Positions 1 through 11,589 of a DNA stretch of 64,000 bases are shown piece after piece. The stretch covers positions 532,501 through 596,500 of the forward strand of contig CAUYUJ010021037.1 of the NCBI GenBank assembly GCA_963575745.1, in the 5' to 3' direction. A model generated the notes under the pieces. It was not told where the DNA came from. It saw nothing but the letters and a program-made list of their open reading frames with translations, and searched no databases. Made by a program: the position numbers and the translations under genes. Each line of letters opens with the position of its first letter. Within the stretch, counting starts at the first letter, position 1. The DNA is from Prorocentrum cordatum (taxonomy: Eukaryota; Sar; Dinophyceae; Prorocentrales; Prorocentraceae).

Positions 1-592
1 TCTGGGGCTTCCGTCATGATTTTTCGCGATGCAGCATTTTCTTTGCCACGTCGGATCTCAGGAAACCAGACCTGCTCGAGTCGTGGCAAAATCACCATTC
101 TGATGTTTTTGTTACGCTTTCGACCTCTGGAGGCCCTCGCCCAGCCCCAGGACCATCGAAAAACGACTCGCGGCGACAAGCTGGCTGCCGGGGGCCCCGC
201 TAAGAACAAATCTGGTGAAACCGACAGGTACCGATACTGCTACTCCACGGACCTCTCCCAGGGTGCGTTCTGACTAGGACTTCGAGGCGAATCCAGCGGT
301 GGCGGCGAGGGCCTCCCAGGAGGCCAGAAAAGGCGAAAACGAGGCGAGGGTAGCATGATGGGTACCTGCTTCCTCCTCCGAAACTCAGGACATCACGTGT
401 CGGAGAAGCCCTGGGCGCCGAAAGTGCCCCAGGTCGATGCGGGCGGCGGCTGGAGGACGGCGACCCGCTGGGCCTGGCGGCGGCCGGCGGCGGCGGCGGC
501 CAGCAGCGGCAGCTGGCGGCGCCGGCGGCGAGCAGCGGCTGGCTAAGGACCTGGCACGCGGCCGTGCTGCATCGCGGCCGCCAGGGCCTCTT

Positions 593-821
593 GATGGGCC
601 TGTTTTCCACCACCACCACCACCATAAGTTGGAGGGGGAGGGGGTCCTCCTCCTCCTCCTCCTCCTCCTCCTCCTCCTCCTCTCCTCCTCCTCCTCCTCC
701 TCCTCCTCCTCCTCTTGCTCCTCCTCCTCCTCCTCTTCGTCCTCCTCCTCCTCCTCGTCCTCCTCCTCCTCCCCCTTCCCCCCTCCAACTTATGGTGGTG
801 GTGGTGGAAAACAGGCCCATC
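593..821. mobile_element. Foldback element with TCC microsatellite core, copy 1
   Basis: The left arm GATGGGCCTGTTTTCCACC, then CATAAGTTGGAGGG, is matched by a perfect reverse-complement right arm (about 780-821), except for one fewer ACC triplet. Everything between is an interrupted TCC tract. The arms total about 42-44 bp. Confidence 0.85.
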
Positions 822-1084
822 ACCTGTGGAAGCTCCGAGAGGCCCAAGAGAAGCCAGTGACCCTCGGACCTCGAGCCTGGAGGGGCCCAGGGGCCCAGAC
901 CCTGATCTGTGGTCACCGCCTTCGCGCGTCGCGCCGCCGACGCGCGGTCCTCTTCGCGCCCTCGAGAACCTGCCCTGGGAAAGAGCACCCCTCTCCGGCC
1001 CGGGCCGCGATGCGGCGAGCAGCGGCTGGCCCAAAGCGTCGACATGTTGTACGGCCAGGTGACTACCTAGACATGATCGCGTCG

Positions 1085-1250
1085 TGAAAAATGCAGGACG
1101 GAGGCTTTTCGCTATCTCCGGCCCCGGGGGCCCCTCGCCGGGCCCCGGGGCTGGTTAAAAAAACGACTCAGGATGGAAAACCAGTCCCAGGGAAAGGGTC
1201 GGGACTTCCAGGGACGCCGTCCTGAAAGATTCAGAACGTCGCATGTCTGG
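1085..1250 (+). repeat. Abundant dispersed GGCCTC/GACGTCG repeat, plus copy
   Basis: GGGGGCCCCTCGCCGGGCCC, AAACGACTCAGGATGGAAAA and AGAACGTCGCATGTCTGGG. Similar plus-strand copies start near 115, 5,318, 5,650, 8,305, 26,215, 26,865, 27,735, 28,675 and 29,175. Confidence 0.7.
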
Positions 1251-2968
1251 GTATCCACGTCACCCCCGTCGCCTCCAGGATCTCAAGAGGAGGACAAGAG
1301 GGAGAGAGCGAACAGCTCTCGGTGGCTGGTTGGCAGCGGTGTTTGGCGACGTCCGGCGTCGCGATGCGTTCGGGACGTGGGATGTCCGTGCCGGCCGCCC
1401 TGGCACTTGCGGGCCATGCCCAGGGCCCTCCCGTTCCCCGCCCCCGCGCTCCCCCATCCATCGCTTCCCTGCCCTCCACCTGCCCCCCCCCGCCTCTCCG
1501 ACAGCGGAGGGCGGCAAGATCGGCGCAAGGGGAAGGGATCTGCGGGAGGGGCAGGACGTCAGATGCGGCGCGAGCGCACCCAGCGAGTGCCCCGCGCCAC
1601 GGCGCGCAGTCCCCAAACCCCGGCGCCCCATGGCCCGCCTGTCCGAGCCAACCGTTCCTTCAGGTACTCCATGGCCGTGTCCTGCGGCATGCCCTCGCGC
1701 GGCGTGGCGGGCGACGCGGGGGGCCGGTTGGGGGGGAACTGCCACAAGAGCACGGAGAAAAGAAGATCCAGAAACTCCGCGCGGACCTCCGAAAGTGTCT
1801 ATGTACGCAGCTTGTTCATCATGTTATTATTATTGCGTTTCTTCACTTTATTATAACTTATTATTCTTCTTCTTACTATCACAAGTAGTGGTATGCGTAT
1901 AATGTTTCGTATTCTTCTTCGTCTTCAACCGACAGAATCTCTGTGGGCGACGAACGAGGCAGCGGGAACTAACATCGGGAGGATGGGGCGAATCGTGAGG
2001 ACCTCAGAGAGAGAGAGAGAGAGACCATGGTACCTTCCACTCCTCCGAACCTCAGGGCCTGCTCCCCTCAGGACCCGCTGCCCCCACGGCGAGCTCGATC
2101 GAAGCTCCCTGGGGGGAGGCCGCCGGCCCCGCAGGCGCCCCGCCACGGCGCCGAAGTGCACGAAAGGCGCCAAAGGCGCCCCGCCCGCCCCACGCAGCGA
2201 ACAAACTGGAGCAGCAGTGTGTCTGGGATGGATGCAGTAGGGGCCCGACGACCACCAGAAGCCTTCCACAGGGCGTCCATGGATGTTTGGTGTGGGACCG
2301 TCACGCCCTCCATCGCAAAACCATCGACCCCCCAGAAACCCAGGGCACCCTGGAGGCGATCAGGGTGCTTCTTGGCATTGCCTCCCACTGTCCGGCCCCC
2401 GGGTCTGCGAGGCCAGCCTCGTGCTACGAGCGGACGCGCGGCAGTGCGCACCTTCGAAACCATCACGTGGCTGCCCATGTGTGCTGGCTTCCGCCCCGGC
2501 TCTCGCAGGCCCTCCGCCAGCTTCCGCCGGCGGAGCCGCCCTTGTGTCGCTTCCGCCGCCTTGTGCCGATCTTCCGCCGCCCTCCTCACAGGAAGAGCGG
2601 GCAGCTCCTCCGATCCTCGAAGGCGAGGCCCTCTCTGGAACGCCTCATGTACGTGCACGTCGTTCGCTTGCTCCTGACATAACCGGCCCCGATCTTCCCC
2701 CTTCTCCTCAGGAAAGACAAGCCGAACGGCAATGACACGCGTAGGGATGCGCCCATCAAGAGCCGAGGGAACCCCTAAGATCGGCATGGAGATAAGGCGA
2801 TGCCGAGCTCAGGGAAAGGGATATATGTCTCAGGCCGGTGATGACATGCAGAGGTCCAGAGCCCTTCCCCGGGAAGGGATGGCAATTCCTCCGACCCTCG
2901 AAAGCGAGGCCCTCTCTGGAACGCCTCGGGAACGTGTACGCCATTCTTCGCTACTGACAAGTCGGGCG
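1251..2968. other. No supported gene
   Basis: GC-rich sequence with many overlapping short frames and no motif. It contains an AT-rich island at 1,805-1,930 and a short GA run at 2,006-2,024. Frames here use incompatible strands and show no domain. Confidence 0.5.
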
Positions 2969-3123
2969 TTGCTAGAAGTGCCCCGGGCCCAAGGTACCCC
3001 CAGGATTCTCGGGGGGGCCCAGACGGTCTCCAGAGCACCCCTCACAGGGGCCAGGAGGGCCCCAGGGGCTCCAGAATGGAGCGAAAAGCTGGGGGCATCT
3101 TGGGCCAGGGGCACTTCTAGCAA
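2969..3123 (+). mobile_element. Foldback element family E, copy 1
   Basis: Ends TTGCTAGAAGTGCCCC and GGGGCACTTCTAGCAA, with inverted repeats of at least 33 bp that extend to CCAAGGTACCCCC. The 155-bp element shares GGATTCTCGGGG and CAGGGGCTCCA with the second copy. Confidence 0.85.
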
Positions 3124-3501
3124 CACCCGAACAAGAGGTCTAGAACCCTCCCCCCGGGACCAGCCTCTCGTGTCCCGATGTAGGCTCTTTGACGGCCCAG
3201 AGGGCGGGGCGAGGGCCCCCTCCCCCATAGCCGCGAGGGCTGCCTGCTTCTCCCCTCCTCGTCCCCTCTCCGCCTGGCAGCACAGCCTGCCTTGGACCAG
3301 CGTGGCGGCGTGCAGGGCTTCAGCCGACGGCAGGCTCATGGCCACACCCTTTCCTGCTCCCCAGATTTCCGGAAGTCGTGTTGCCACGACACTGCTGTTG
3401 GCCCCCCCCCCGATTCCCTCCCAGGAGCCACCAGGAGGAGAGGAGGAGGAGGAGGGGGTGGAGGAGAAACACAAAAAACTCCCGCCGTGCCCTGCCACAG
3501 C

Positions 3502-3734
3502 TTGAGCAGGGACCGACCGTCCCGGTATTCTTATATGCCTACCACGACATGCTGTTGGAACCCCAAAATGCTCCAAGAACAATAACCATTATCTTAGAAC
3601 AGAAACCCGATGTGCTAAAACAAAACCGTCCCAACCAGAAATGATCTAAGAACATGCCGTGCAAACCACACAAGGTTCTTAGAACATTGTTTGGTAGGCC
3701 TATAGGCACGCCAGGACGCTTCGCCACTGCTTGA
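3502..3734 (+). mobile_element. Foldback element family A, copy 1
   Basis: A 233-bp element starting TTGAGCAGGGACCGACCG and ending CGCCACTGCTTGA. The ends are imperfect inverted repeats of about 60 bp that include CCTACCA near the left and TGGTAGG near the right. A perfect 5-bp target duplication ACAGC flanks it (3,497-3,501 and 3,735-3,739). No coding capacity. Confidence 0.88.
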
Positions 3735-3890
3735 ACAGCGGGGAAGGTGCTCGGGGGTGGCGGGGGGCCGGCCCAGGCCGTGCCGCGCTAGGCGCGAAGG
3801 AGTGCCTCCTCGCCCCACGCGGGTGGCCTACAAGGGAGCGCCGCAAGGGAGCGCCGAGGGAGGAGCGAAAGGGCTCAAGAGCCCTCCAAG

Positions 3891-4113
3891 CTGAGCAGGG
3901 GCCGACCGTCCCGGCATTCCTACGGCATGTCCGCAGAGCCCCATCAATGTTCGAATCACAAAAACAATGCGCTCAGAACATAAGCCCAACGTGTGAAAAC
4001 AAGACTGCGTCAGCCAGAAATGACTCCAGAACAGCTCGCGCAGACCACACAAGGTTATTGGACCATTCTTCGGTGGGCCCATCGGCGAGCCAGGACGCTT
4101 CGCCATTGCTTGC
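3891..4113 (+). mobile_element. Foldback element family A, copy 2
   Basis: Starts CTGAGCAGGGGCCGACCG and ends CGCCATTGCTTGC; flanked by the 5-bp duplication CCAAG (3,886-3,890 and 4,114-4,118). The interior carries CAGAAATG and GCAGACCACACAAGG in the same order as the other copies. Confidence 0.85.
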
Positions 4114-4297
4114 CCAAGAGGCCCCCGAGGGGCACCCCACGAGCCCCCCACATGCGTCCAAGAGGCTCCTGCCCTCTGGGGGGGTCGGCGGAGTGGCGCA
4201 CGTCGCTGGAATATGGGGCAGGTGAGAAGGCTTTTCTGGCTGGGGCGAGCCTCGGCCACGAGTAGGCTCACCCCGACCTCGATCCCCAGACCACCAG

Positions 4298-4368
4298 CGT
4301 CATGAGGAGGAGGAGGAGGAGGAGGAGGGGGAGGAGGGGGAGGAGGGGGAGGAGGGGGAGGAGGAGGA
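4298..4368. repeat. GGA microsatellite
   Basis: Interrupted GGA tract with GGGGGA variants, about 70 bp. Confidence 0.9.
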
Positions 4369-4374
4369 GGACGT

Positions 4375-4690
4375 CAGCCCCCAGAGGTCTCGACCCATTC
4401 CTCGCGACCGGCTTCGCATCCTGAGTCTCTTTTTTGTCGACGGGCCCGAGGCCTGCTGGGGCCCCGAGAGGCCGAAGCTAGCGAAAAACCTCCCGCCGCG
4501 ACGTTTCACGACTCGAAGGGGGGGGGCTGGGGGTGTTCCCAGACCCGCGACGTGATGATTGTCTCACAATGTGGACCTTAGATGTCTGGACCCCTTTCCC
4601 AAGACGGGTTTTATCCTGAGTCGTTCTTCGAAGGTCCCGGGCCCTGATAAGGGCCCCTAGAGGCCGAAAATCATGAAAAACATCCCGTCG
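4375..4690 (-). repeat. Abundant dispersed GGCCTC/GACGTCG repeat, two inverted copies
   Basis: CCCCGAGAGGCCGAAGC and CCCTAGAGGCCGAAAATC mark two tandem inverted copies, each preceded by CCAGAGGTCTCGACC or AGATGTCTGGACCCC. Confidence 0.65.
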
Positions 4691-5317
4691 GAGAGGGAGC
4701 TTGGGTTAGGGAGCCGCACGAAAATCCGAAGCCCCTTCCAAGCCCAAGGTGGTCGTTGCTGCAGCGTCCTGCGGCTACACGCAAGAGGGACCCTGGGTGA
4801 GAGCGACCTTTGGTGCGCGGTTTCTTGAGGGCCGCGCGGGAACCAAACCCAGGCGCGCAAGACGCTACCATCGCATCGTGTTCGGCGATCGGGGGGCCCC
4901 AATGGGCCTGCACCGAAGGTCACCCCGGCCAAGAGTCACTCTTACGTGTAGTCTTAGGTCGGGCATGTCCTCCTACAGGCGGATGTTGGAAGAAAAATTA
5001 CACATGGTCAAAAACAATTCGAAGATTGTTGAAAGAAATCGAACTTTTGACCCCAGGTTACTTTGTGACTACTTCTGACTGTTCCTCCTGCAGAGGGGCA
5101 TGCCCCACGTACGTGTGGGTGAATCTCTGCCTGCTGGCCGCGCCCGCTCCCCGAGTCCGGGCGGCGGCGGGGGGGGGGCCGCGTCGCTGCGCCAGTCGGC
5201 CATCCCGGCCCGCGCGGCGGCGGCGTCGCCGTGGCCGCCCGCGCCACCCGGCGGCCCTCGCGGGACGCAGACCCCATCGGGCAATGAAAAAATCATGGCG
5301 GGAGCATCTGGAGACCC
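4691..5317. other. No supported gene; repeat fragment
   Basis: 4,955-5,105 (CTCCTACAGGCGGATG to TGTTCCTCCTGCAGAGGG) is related to 54,593-54,735, a two-copy repeat. The rest shows nothing. Confidence 0.5.
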
Positions 5318-6373
5318 ACACCGGCCCTCGGGACCGTCAACAAAAAACAATCTCAGGGATGAAAAACCGGTCCAGGGGAAGGGGTCCAGACCTCTGAGGG
5401 TCGACGTTATGGAAAATCAAGACGTCGGGGGTCCGGGGACGAGCCCAAAGATCCGACGCTCCAGAAAAAAATCGGGCACCGCGCCGAACTTCGCGCACCC
5501 CGCCCCGCGAGGCGCGACTCTCGTCGCGACTGTCCTCGCGCCCCCGCGCGGCCCCCCTTCGCAGACAGGCAGCCGCACCCCACAGAGATACGCCCCCAAC
5601 CCAACGATCCGACGCTCCGAAAACAAAACATCGGAGGGGAAAGTTTGTGGCTGTTTTCGGCCTCTGGGGGCCCTCGCCGGGCCCCGGGACCGTCCAACAA
5701 CGACCTCTGGGCGGAAAAAAAACGCCCTATAGGCCTAGAGGGATGCGGTCCAGACCTATGGGGCCAACGCATCGGAAAAGTAGGAGCAGCGGGATGTGTG
5801 GCGGGGGCCAGATCTCCTTCAGAAGGGTTGCTGAAATAAGGAACGCTACATGAGACACGAAGCCCCTCTTTGGCACCGGACGCGCCTGGGTGGAGGAGCA
5901 ACGAGGAAATGACCTAAGAAACAGCGAGCCCTTCCGAATCCAACGCGGTCCTTATTACAGCGTCTTGGCTGTAGAAGCCTCATTTCGGGCGTTGGCGGGA
6001 CTGGGTTTAGTGCGACCGATTTCCCAGACCCCTTGAGGTCATGAGCGAATCACGACGGACGGCTCTTCGCCACGTCCTGCCCCATATAGCGGCCATCGGG
6101 ACAAAAAAATATCTCAGGATGAACAACTGGTCCCGGGGAGTGGGTCGAGAGCTGTGGGGGTCGACGCTATGAAAAAATGGTGGCGTCGGGGGTCTGGGTT
6201 CAAGGATATGTGCTGGGGGACGATATCCCTGCCATGGTCCACTAGCTGGAACTACCGTCGCACGAACAACACCAGCTACAGCAAACTTGTCTCAGTGATT
6301 CCGGTCGATGTTTGGGGCTGCGGTGCCCACTCACTAACCAGCTCCCTTACCCGTGGTCCCGGCTAATTCGATA

Positions 6374-6556
6374 CGTGGGGTCCGGGAAGAAGGGGTCAGA
6401 GCATCGCGCGGCCTCGCCAAGGCATCGGCGACGTCGGCGGTGCACCGGCGACGCCAGCGCGGAGAAGACCGGGCCCCACATCGAGCCGCATCGGTGATGC
6501 ATCGGCGATGCGGCGCGATCCCCCGACCCCATCTGTAATCCGACCCCGAGATCTCA
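6374..6556 (+). mobile_element. Foldback element family B, copy 1 (diverged)
   Basis: The GATGCATCGGCGATG core and GCGGAGAAGACC/CATCGAGCCGCATCGG interior identify the family. The left end is degraded, while the right end keeps CCCCGACCCCATCTG. Confidence 0.7.
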
Positions 6557-6589
6557 GACGCTTTGACTGGTTCCACCAACGCATCTATG

Positions 6590-6825
6590 ACGGGCCGATA
6601 TTTCACCACCGCTACCATAGGTAGGAGAGGAACGAGGAGGAGGAGGAGGAGGAGGAGGAGGAGGAGGAGGAGGAGGAGGAGGAGGAGGAGGAGGAGGGAG
6701 GAGGAGGAGGAGGAGGAGGAGGAGGAGGAGGAGGAGGAGGAGGAGGAGGAGGAGGAGGACGAGGAGGAGGACCTCCCCATCCGCCCTTCCCTCGTTCTGC
6801 ATATTGTAGCGGTGGTGAAAAATGT
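6590..6825. mobile_element. Foldback element with GGA microsatellite core, copy 2
   Basis: The left arm GGGCCGATATTTCACCACCG, then CTACCATAGG, resembles copy 1. The right arm, read in reverse, gives CATTTTTCACCACCGCTACA. The core is GGA. Outside it, a direct repeat of about 42 bp starting CGACCCCGAGATCTC lies on both sides (6,541-6,582 and 6,844-6,885). Confidence 0.75.
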
Positions 6826-6924
6826 CCCCATCCATCCGTACTGCGACCCCGAGATCTCCGACGCTCTCAACTGTTCCACCGGCGCCTCTTCTCGACGCCG
6901 GCCCCCGGGGGCCGCTTCTGCCCC

Positions 6925-7010
6925 CCCTGGGATGGGCGCGGGGGTTGCTAAGGGGAGGAGGAGAAGGAGGAGGAGGCGGAGGAGGAGGGGGGGGAGGCGG
7001 GGGGGATTCG
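6925..7010 (+). repeat. Repeat J, left end plus GGA tract
   Basis: GGGATGGGCGCGGGGGTTGC, then TAAGGGG, is followed by GGA repeats and a short GATTC tract. The same left-end words occur at 11,265 and, inverted, at 13,285. Confidence 0.7.
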
Positions 7011-7442
7011 ATTCGATTCGATTCGAATGCCCATCCGGGGATAGCGCGCAACACTAAATACTGAGCTCAGGCTCAGACGCGCGACACGCGCGCCCCCGCG
7101 GCCGCGGCGCGCCGCGGGCCGCGGGGCGCTCACGGCGCGGGCGGGCCCCCCCGCAAGCGGGCGACGTGGGAATGGCAAGCCAGCTCCCCCAACCCGTTTT
7201 CCCGGCCGGAAGCACCCGACCACCGACAGAACGGGCAGGGGCCAGGCAACACCAAACCCCCGCCACCCACCCCAGGGGCCGGCCACGACACGACAGACGC
7301 GACAGCGACGGCGACGACACGACGGGGAGGAGACGGACCCCCTGGCACACGACTCCCACGGGGGAGACCTGGCTGGGAAGCCAGGCTGTGCCCCGAAGGC
7401 CCAGCGGCACCCGCCTCCGCCAGGGGGCGCTTTGGCCCGACA
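7011..7442. other. No supported gene; GC hairpins
   Basis: 7,080-7,145 is rich in GCGCGCC/GGCGCGC and CCGCGG hairpins. The remainder shows no recognisable feature. Confidence 0.5.
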
Positions 7443-7860
7443 CCCCACTGGAGGAGGGGGGGAGGAGGAGGAGGAGGAGGAGGAGGAGGAGGAGGAGGAG
7501 GAGGAGGAGGAGGAGGAGGAGGAGGAGGAGGAGGAGGAGGAGGAGGAGGAGGAGGAGAGGAGGAGGAGGAGGAGGAGGAGGAGGAGGAGGAGGAGGAGGA
7601 GGAGGAGGAGGAGGAAGGGGAGGAGGAGGAGGAGGAGGGAGGAGGAGGAGGAGGAGGAGGAGGAGGAGGAGATAAGGGGGTTGTCAGCGGATGCAAAGGT
7701 GGATTATATCTGGCCTAACCTAGCTCAGTTGTGGGTTGCTGGTGCCCCAAAAGGTTTTTTTTTGGGGGGGGGGCTAGCGATCCAGGCCAAGCGGTTTCCG
7801 CCCACCTGGCGGGGTTCTCTCCGTAAGAGCCACTGAGAGCATGGCTGACCCACTCATCAG
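7443..7860 (+). repeat. Repeat J with long GGA tract, copy 2
   Basis: A 230-bp GGA tract is followed by GATAAGGGGGTTGTC, GGATTATATCTGGCCTAACC and GGTTGCTGGTGCCCC. The part after the tract matches 11,300-11,400 and the inverted copy at 13,135-13,215. Confidence 0.75.
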
Positions 7861-8120
7861 CTAGGTTATAGGCCAGGCGTAACCCCTTTGGCGTCCACTG
7901 GTAACCCCCCTATCCCCACAGAACCCCCCGCGCCCATCCCGGCCGGCCGAAAACCAAGCCGAGACGACAGAGACCGTGCCCATGTGCCCTGGGCGAGCTG
8001 CTGGGGTCTGAACCAACGGAGCTCTGCGGAGGTCTGGGGGGGGGGGCGGGCGGGGCGGCGCGGAGCACTGGGAGAACCCCAACGTCCCATCGCTTCTGAC
8101 AAAAAGATCACGAGGAGACA

Positions 8121-8264
8121 AGCGCGCTCCACGACTCGCAAGGTAACCACTCGCACATGGCCTCGATCCGCCGCGGGGGATGCACGATGAATCACATCGA
8201 GGCGCATAAAAAAACACGTTTTGAACGTTTGCGGGTGGGCACTTTGCGAGTAGTGGAGCGCGCT
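8121..8264 (+). mobile_element. Foldback element family G, copy 1
   Basis: AGCGCGCTCCACGACTCGCA at the left and TGCGAGTAGTGGAGCGCGCT at the right are nearly perfect inverted repeats. The interior has AAACACGTTTTGAACG. Confidence 0.8.
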
Positions 8265-8884
8265 CGGCGAACGACGGGAGAGTTCTGCAATGCAAATGCT
8301 CCGCCCCCGGGGGGGGGGGGCCCTCGCTGGGCTCTGCAGTTAGTCCAAAAACGGCACGGGCGAAAAAAAAACGGTCCCAGGGAAGGGTCTAGACCTCCAG
8401 GGGAGGGTAGCCAAATCGGAGAACGCTAACCAAATCAGCGTCGTGCTGGCCGGACGACCCCATCGGCGCGCCGCTGCTGAGAAATACGGTGCAAAAATGA
8501 CGAAAAACCCAAGAACACCCGACGTCTCGATGTTTTCGAGCAATGGGTACCCGACCAATCGACCACTTCCACAGGACCCGTTGTTCATCCAGAATTTATG
8601 TTTGACGGTCCTGGGACCTGGTAAGGGACCCGAGAGGCCGAAAACAAGGAAAAACCTTCGTCTTGTTTTTTTGTCGATATTCATCGCCGATATGGGCCCG
8701 ATAGCCCGACCCGCCCAGGAACGTGTGGATTCGCGATCGGGTGCCTATCGCCGATCTAGCGGCGATGTATCGCCAAGTCTCGCTCGAGGTTTCTTCCCCC
8801 AAAGCTGGTCCCGCCCCCTGGGGATGCGGTCGGGAACCTGCGCTTAGCGTGTCGTGGCAGCGGCCCGGGCGGCACGCTGCGCCA

Positions 8885-9005
8885 TGTGAGCTGGCACGCG
8901 GGCGCCAGATCCACGGATCGGGGAAGGCACCCCCGAAACATGAGGCCAGCGCCGATGGTGTGGAGAAACGGGGCCCGCAGCTAGCCCACGCGCCCTGATC
9001 CATGT
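8885..9005 (+). repeat. Dispersed repeat M, copy 1
   Basis: GGCACGCGGGCGCCAGATCC, ACGGATCGGGGAAGGCACCC and CCCTGATCCATGTT match 30,115-30,262; a weaker copy lies at 47,245-47,400. Confidence 0.65.
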
Positions 9006-9011
9006 TGATCT

Positions 9012-9208
9012 TTAGCCGCCCCGATACGCAGCACGCGACCCGCAGCGTGTTGACACGGAGCTCAACACGTAGATTGAACATGTCTGTTTGGCGCGATGCG
9101 ATCGCCAAAACATGGGGCCAACAGGTTGAGCAAACACGCAGCGTTTTAAAACGGACGTGTTGTACACTGCACGCGTTGCACGTCAAAACGTGCGTATCCT
9201 GGCAGCTC
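9012..9208 (+). mobile_element. Foldback element family F, copy 1
   Basis: Left end TTAGCCGCCCCGATACGCA; right end TGCGTATCCTGGCAGCT. The interior is rich in ACACG/CGTGT words, such as AACACGCAGCGTTTT. Confidence 0.75.
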
Positions 9209-9689
9209 ATATGTTTACGTGCCTTTTGAATATCGCGCTGGAGCTCGGAGGGCGTAAGCCCGAAGGGTCTTTCATCAACCCCCAGGCAGCAATGGGAAAC
9301 AAATTAAGTTCCCGCGGGCTTATTGGCGGATTGGGACCCCAGCACGATGTGGAGCATGAATATTCCCCCGCGGCGGCCAGGACCTGCCGGCGTGTGGAAG
9401 AGGCTGTTCCGTTTGACTCGTCTTCGTCGACGTCGTCGTCGTGGTCGCCGTCGCCGTCGCCGTTCCCTCTCTTTCCCTGGGCCCGTCGCGCCCTCCCCTT
9501 TTCCTGGGCCCTCCTCCTCAAGCGCGCCAGCCCAAGCGAAGTTGAGCAACGTCGAAATTGAGTCGAAGGGAAGCCCCTTTCCATTTGATCCCTTTCCCGC
9601 CAGGGTGGGGGGATCTCGGGGGGTCCTCGGGGGGTCACAGGGGGGTCGCGGGTCAGAATACCCCCCCCCCTGGGAGGGCCCGGGGGCCC

Positions 9690-10270
9690 AAAAACGTTCC
9701 AAGCCCAGCCAAGAGCGCCCCAAGAGGCCCCCCAAGACGGTCCAAGAGGACCCCGAATCGCCGAACGATCGGTCCAAGGCGTCTTCATGGCCTCCAGACG
9801 GCCCAAGAGGGCTGGAAGACGCCCAAATAGGCTTCAACGAGCACCTCCAGGAAAGCCACAATATGCAAAATTCGTCGATTTTCCTAGGGTGTTCCAAGGA
9901 TTTGGGAGCTTTCGCCTCTTCAGCTTCCCGACGCTCCAAAACGACCCAAGAGGCTCCAATGATCGCCACGAGAGGCCCCCAAAAGGGCCCCGCAACAAGC
10001 CAGAGAGGGCCCGAAGACGGCCCAAGAAGCCTGCAAGACGGCCCAAGAGGCCCCCAAGAGGGCTCCAAAAGGGTGCCCAGGCAGGGGAACCGAACCACAT
10101 TTCGAGCCCTAGGCCCCGAGAGACTCCCAGGAGGAGGCCCCAAGAGGCCCCCAAGAGGCCCCAAGAGGCTCCAAGAGGCCCCCAAGAGGCCCCCAGGAAG
10201 CCCCACGAGGCTCCAAGAGGCTCCCAAAAGGCCTCCAAGATGCTCCCAAGGGGCCCCCACAACTGCACCC
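9690..10270. repeat. CCAAGAGGCCC-type minisatellite array
   Basis: Degenerate 11-12-bp units (CCCCCAAGAGGC, CTCCAAGAGG). The array gives repetitive open frames on both strands, such as SWGLLGA repeats on the minus strand; I treat these as repeat artefacts. Confidence 0.8.
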
Positions 10271-10396
10271 CAGAGGCGTCCGTGAACGCTCCGAAGAGAT
10301 CCCTAACAGAATCCCTCAGGACTCGTCGGCCACCGCACATCGTTTCTGCTTCGGTGGCCACACATGCTTCTGCTGTGGACGACGAAGACAAGCTTC

Positions 10397-10500
10397 TGAG
10401 GAGGAGGAGGAGAAGGAGGAGGAGGAGGAGGAGGAGGAGGAGGACAACGACGAGGAGGAGGAGGAGGAGCAGGGAGGGAAAGGAAGAGAAAGGGGAAGGA
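10397..10500. repeat. GGA microsatellite
   Basis: Interrupted GGA tract with AAGGAGG and ACGACGAGG variants. Confidence 0.9.
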
Positions 10501-10846
10501 GGCGGAGGAGGGATGAGTTCCTCTTCCCCGCCGAAACCTATAGGGGGGGACCCTCAACATTGAAAGCCCTTCGCGGTTGAGTTGGTCCTGCCCGCGGCGG
10601 CAGCGCCGATAGGCCGCAGCGGTTGCTGCGCCCGCGCGCACGCGCCCCGCCCGGGGCGGGGACCGCTGAGGCGCCGCGGCGGCGGGAGGGGCAGACGGGG
10701 CGCGCGCTGGGCCGCGAGGGAGGGGCGGCGGCCCTGAGCCCGCGGCCCGAAAGCAGATCGGAGCACGGACGAGACGAAGGGGGCCAAAGATCCGACGCCC
10801 CCCCAAACATTGGAGCGGGCGGTTTTGGTGTGTTTTCGGCTTCCAT

Positions 10847-11000
10847 TTGCTAGAAGTACGCCTGGCCCAAGGTCCCCCCAGGATTCTCGGGGTGGCCCAG
10901 AGGGCCTCCAGGGCACCCCTCACGAGGCCCAGAGGACCCCAGGGGCTCCAAAATGTCGCGAAAAGCCGGGGGCACCTTGGGCCAGAGGTACTTCTAGCGA
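10847..11000 (+). mobile_element. Foldback element family E, copy 2
   Basis: Starts TTGCTAGAAGTACGCC and ends GGTACTTCTAGCGA; the interior is nearly identical to the copy at 2,969-3,123. Confidence 0.85.
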
Positions 11001-11264
11001 CACCCGATCCAGGTCCAGGTGCCCTCGCCGGGCCTCGAGATCGTCAAAACACGACTCGGAACCAAAAACGGGGGTCGAGTTTCCTAAAGAATCATTGCGT
11101 CGGGGCCTGGGGACGAGCCAGGAGCGGACGGGTCGCCCGCGCGGTCCAGGCCCCCCGCGAAGCGGTGCGTCCCTCGGCACCGGCTGGGCGACGAGCCCGT
11201 GCCAAGACGTCCCACGAAGTGAGCTGCGTCAGTGCGCGTCCCAGACGACCCGAGCCTTTCCCCA

Positions 11265-11460
11265 CTGGGATGGGTGTGGGTGTTGCTAAGGGGATATGGG
11301 GGCGATCAGTGGAACGATGTTATACCTGACCTAACATGTCTTAGAACTGGGTTGCACATGCCCCCAAAGGCTTAGGGGGAGGGATTAGGCAGCTCCGCCA
11401 AGTGGGCGGAGCCCACTTAGCCTGCATCGCCATCCCCCCTCCCCGAAGTCACTTGGGGCA
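11265..11460 (+). repeat. Repeat J without GGA expansion, copy 3
   Basis: GGGATGGGTGTGGGTGTTGC and TAAGGGG pass directly to ATATGGGGGCGATCAG and TTATACCTGACCTAAC, with no GGA tract at the point where the other copies have one. Confidence 0.7.
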
Positions 11461-11589
11461 TTAGCAGCCCACTAATCCGCCGATCCGGCGTGTGAGTTGA
11501 AGGGGTGGGCCGGGGTGGATCTGCCGGGGTGGGGGGGGGGTCTTCCACAGATTGGGTTCGGTTGGTCGGGGTTCGGTTGGCCACAACGG

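Noticed and set aside
7700-7860. Possible tRNA-like or SINE promoter boxes near the CTAGCTCAGTTG word
   Set aside because: No clover-leaf or correctly spaced B box could be found; the sequence belongs to repeat J.
9304-10391. Minus-strand ORFs with SWGLLGA repeats
   Set aside because: Product of the CCAAGAGGCCC minisatellite; frames on both strands are open and change between units.
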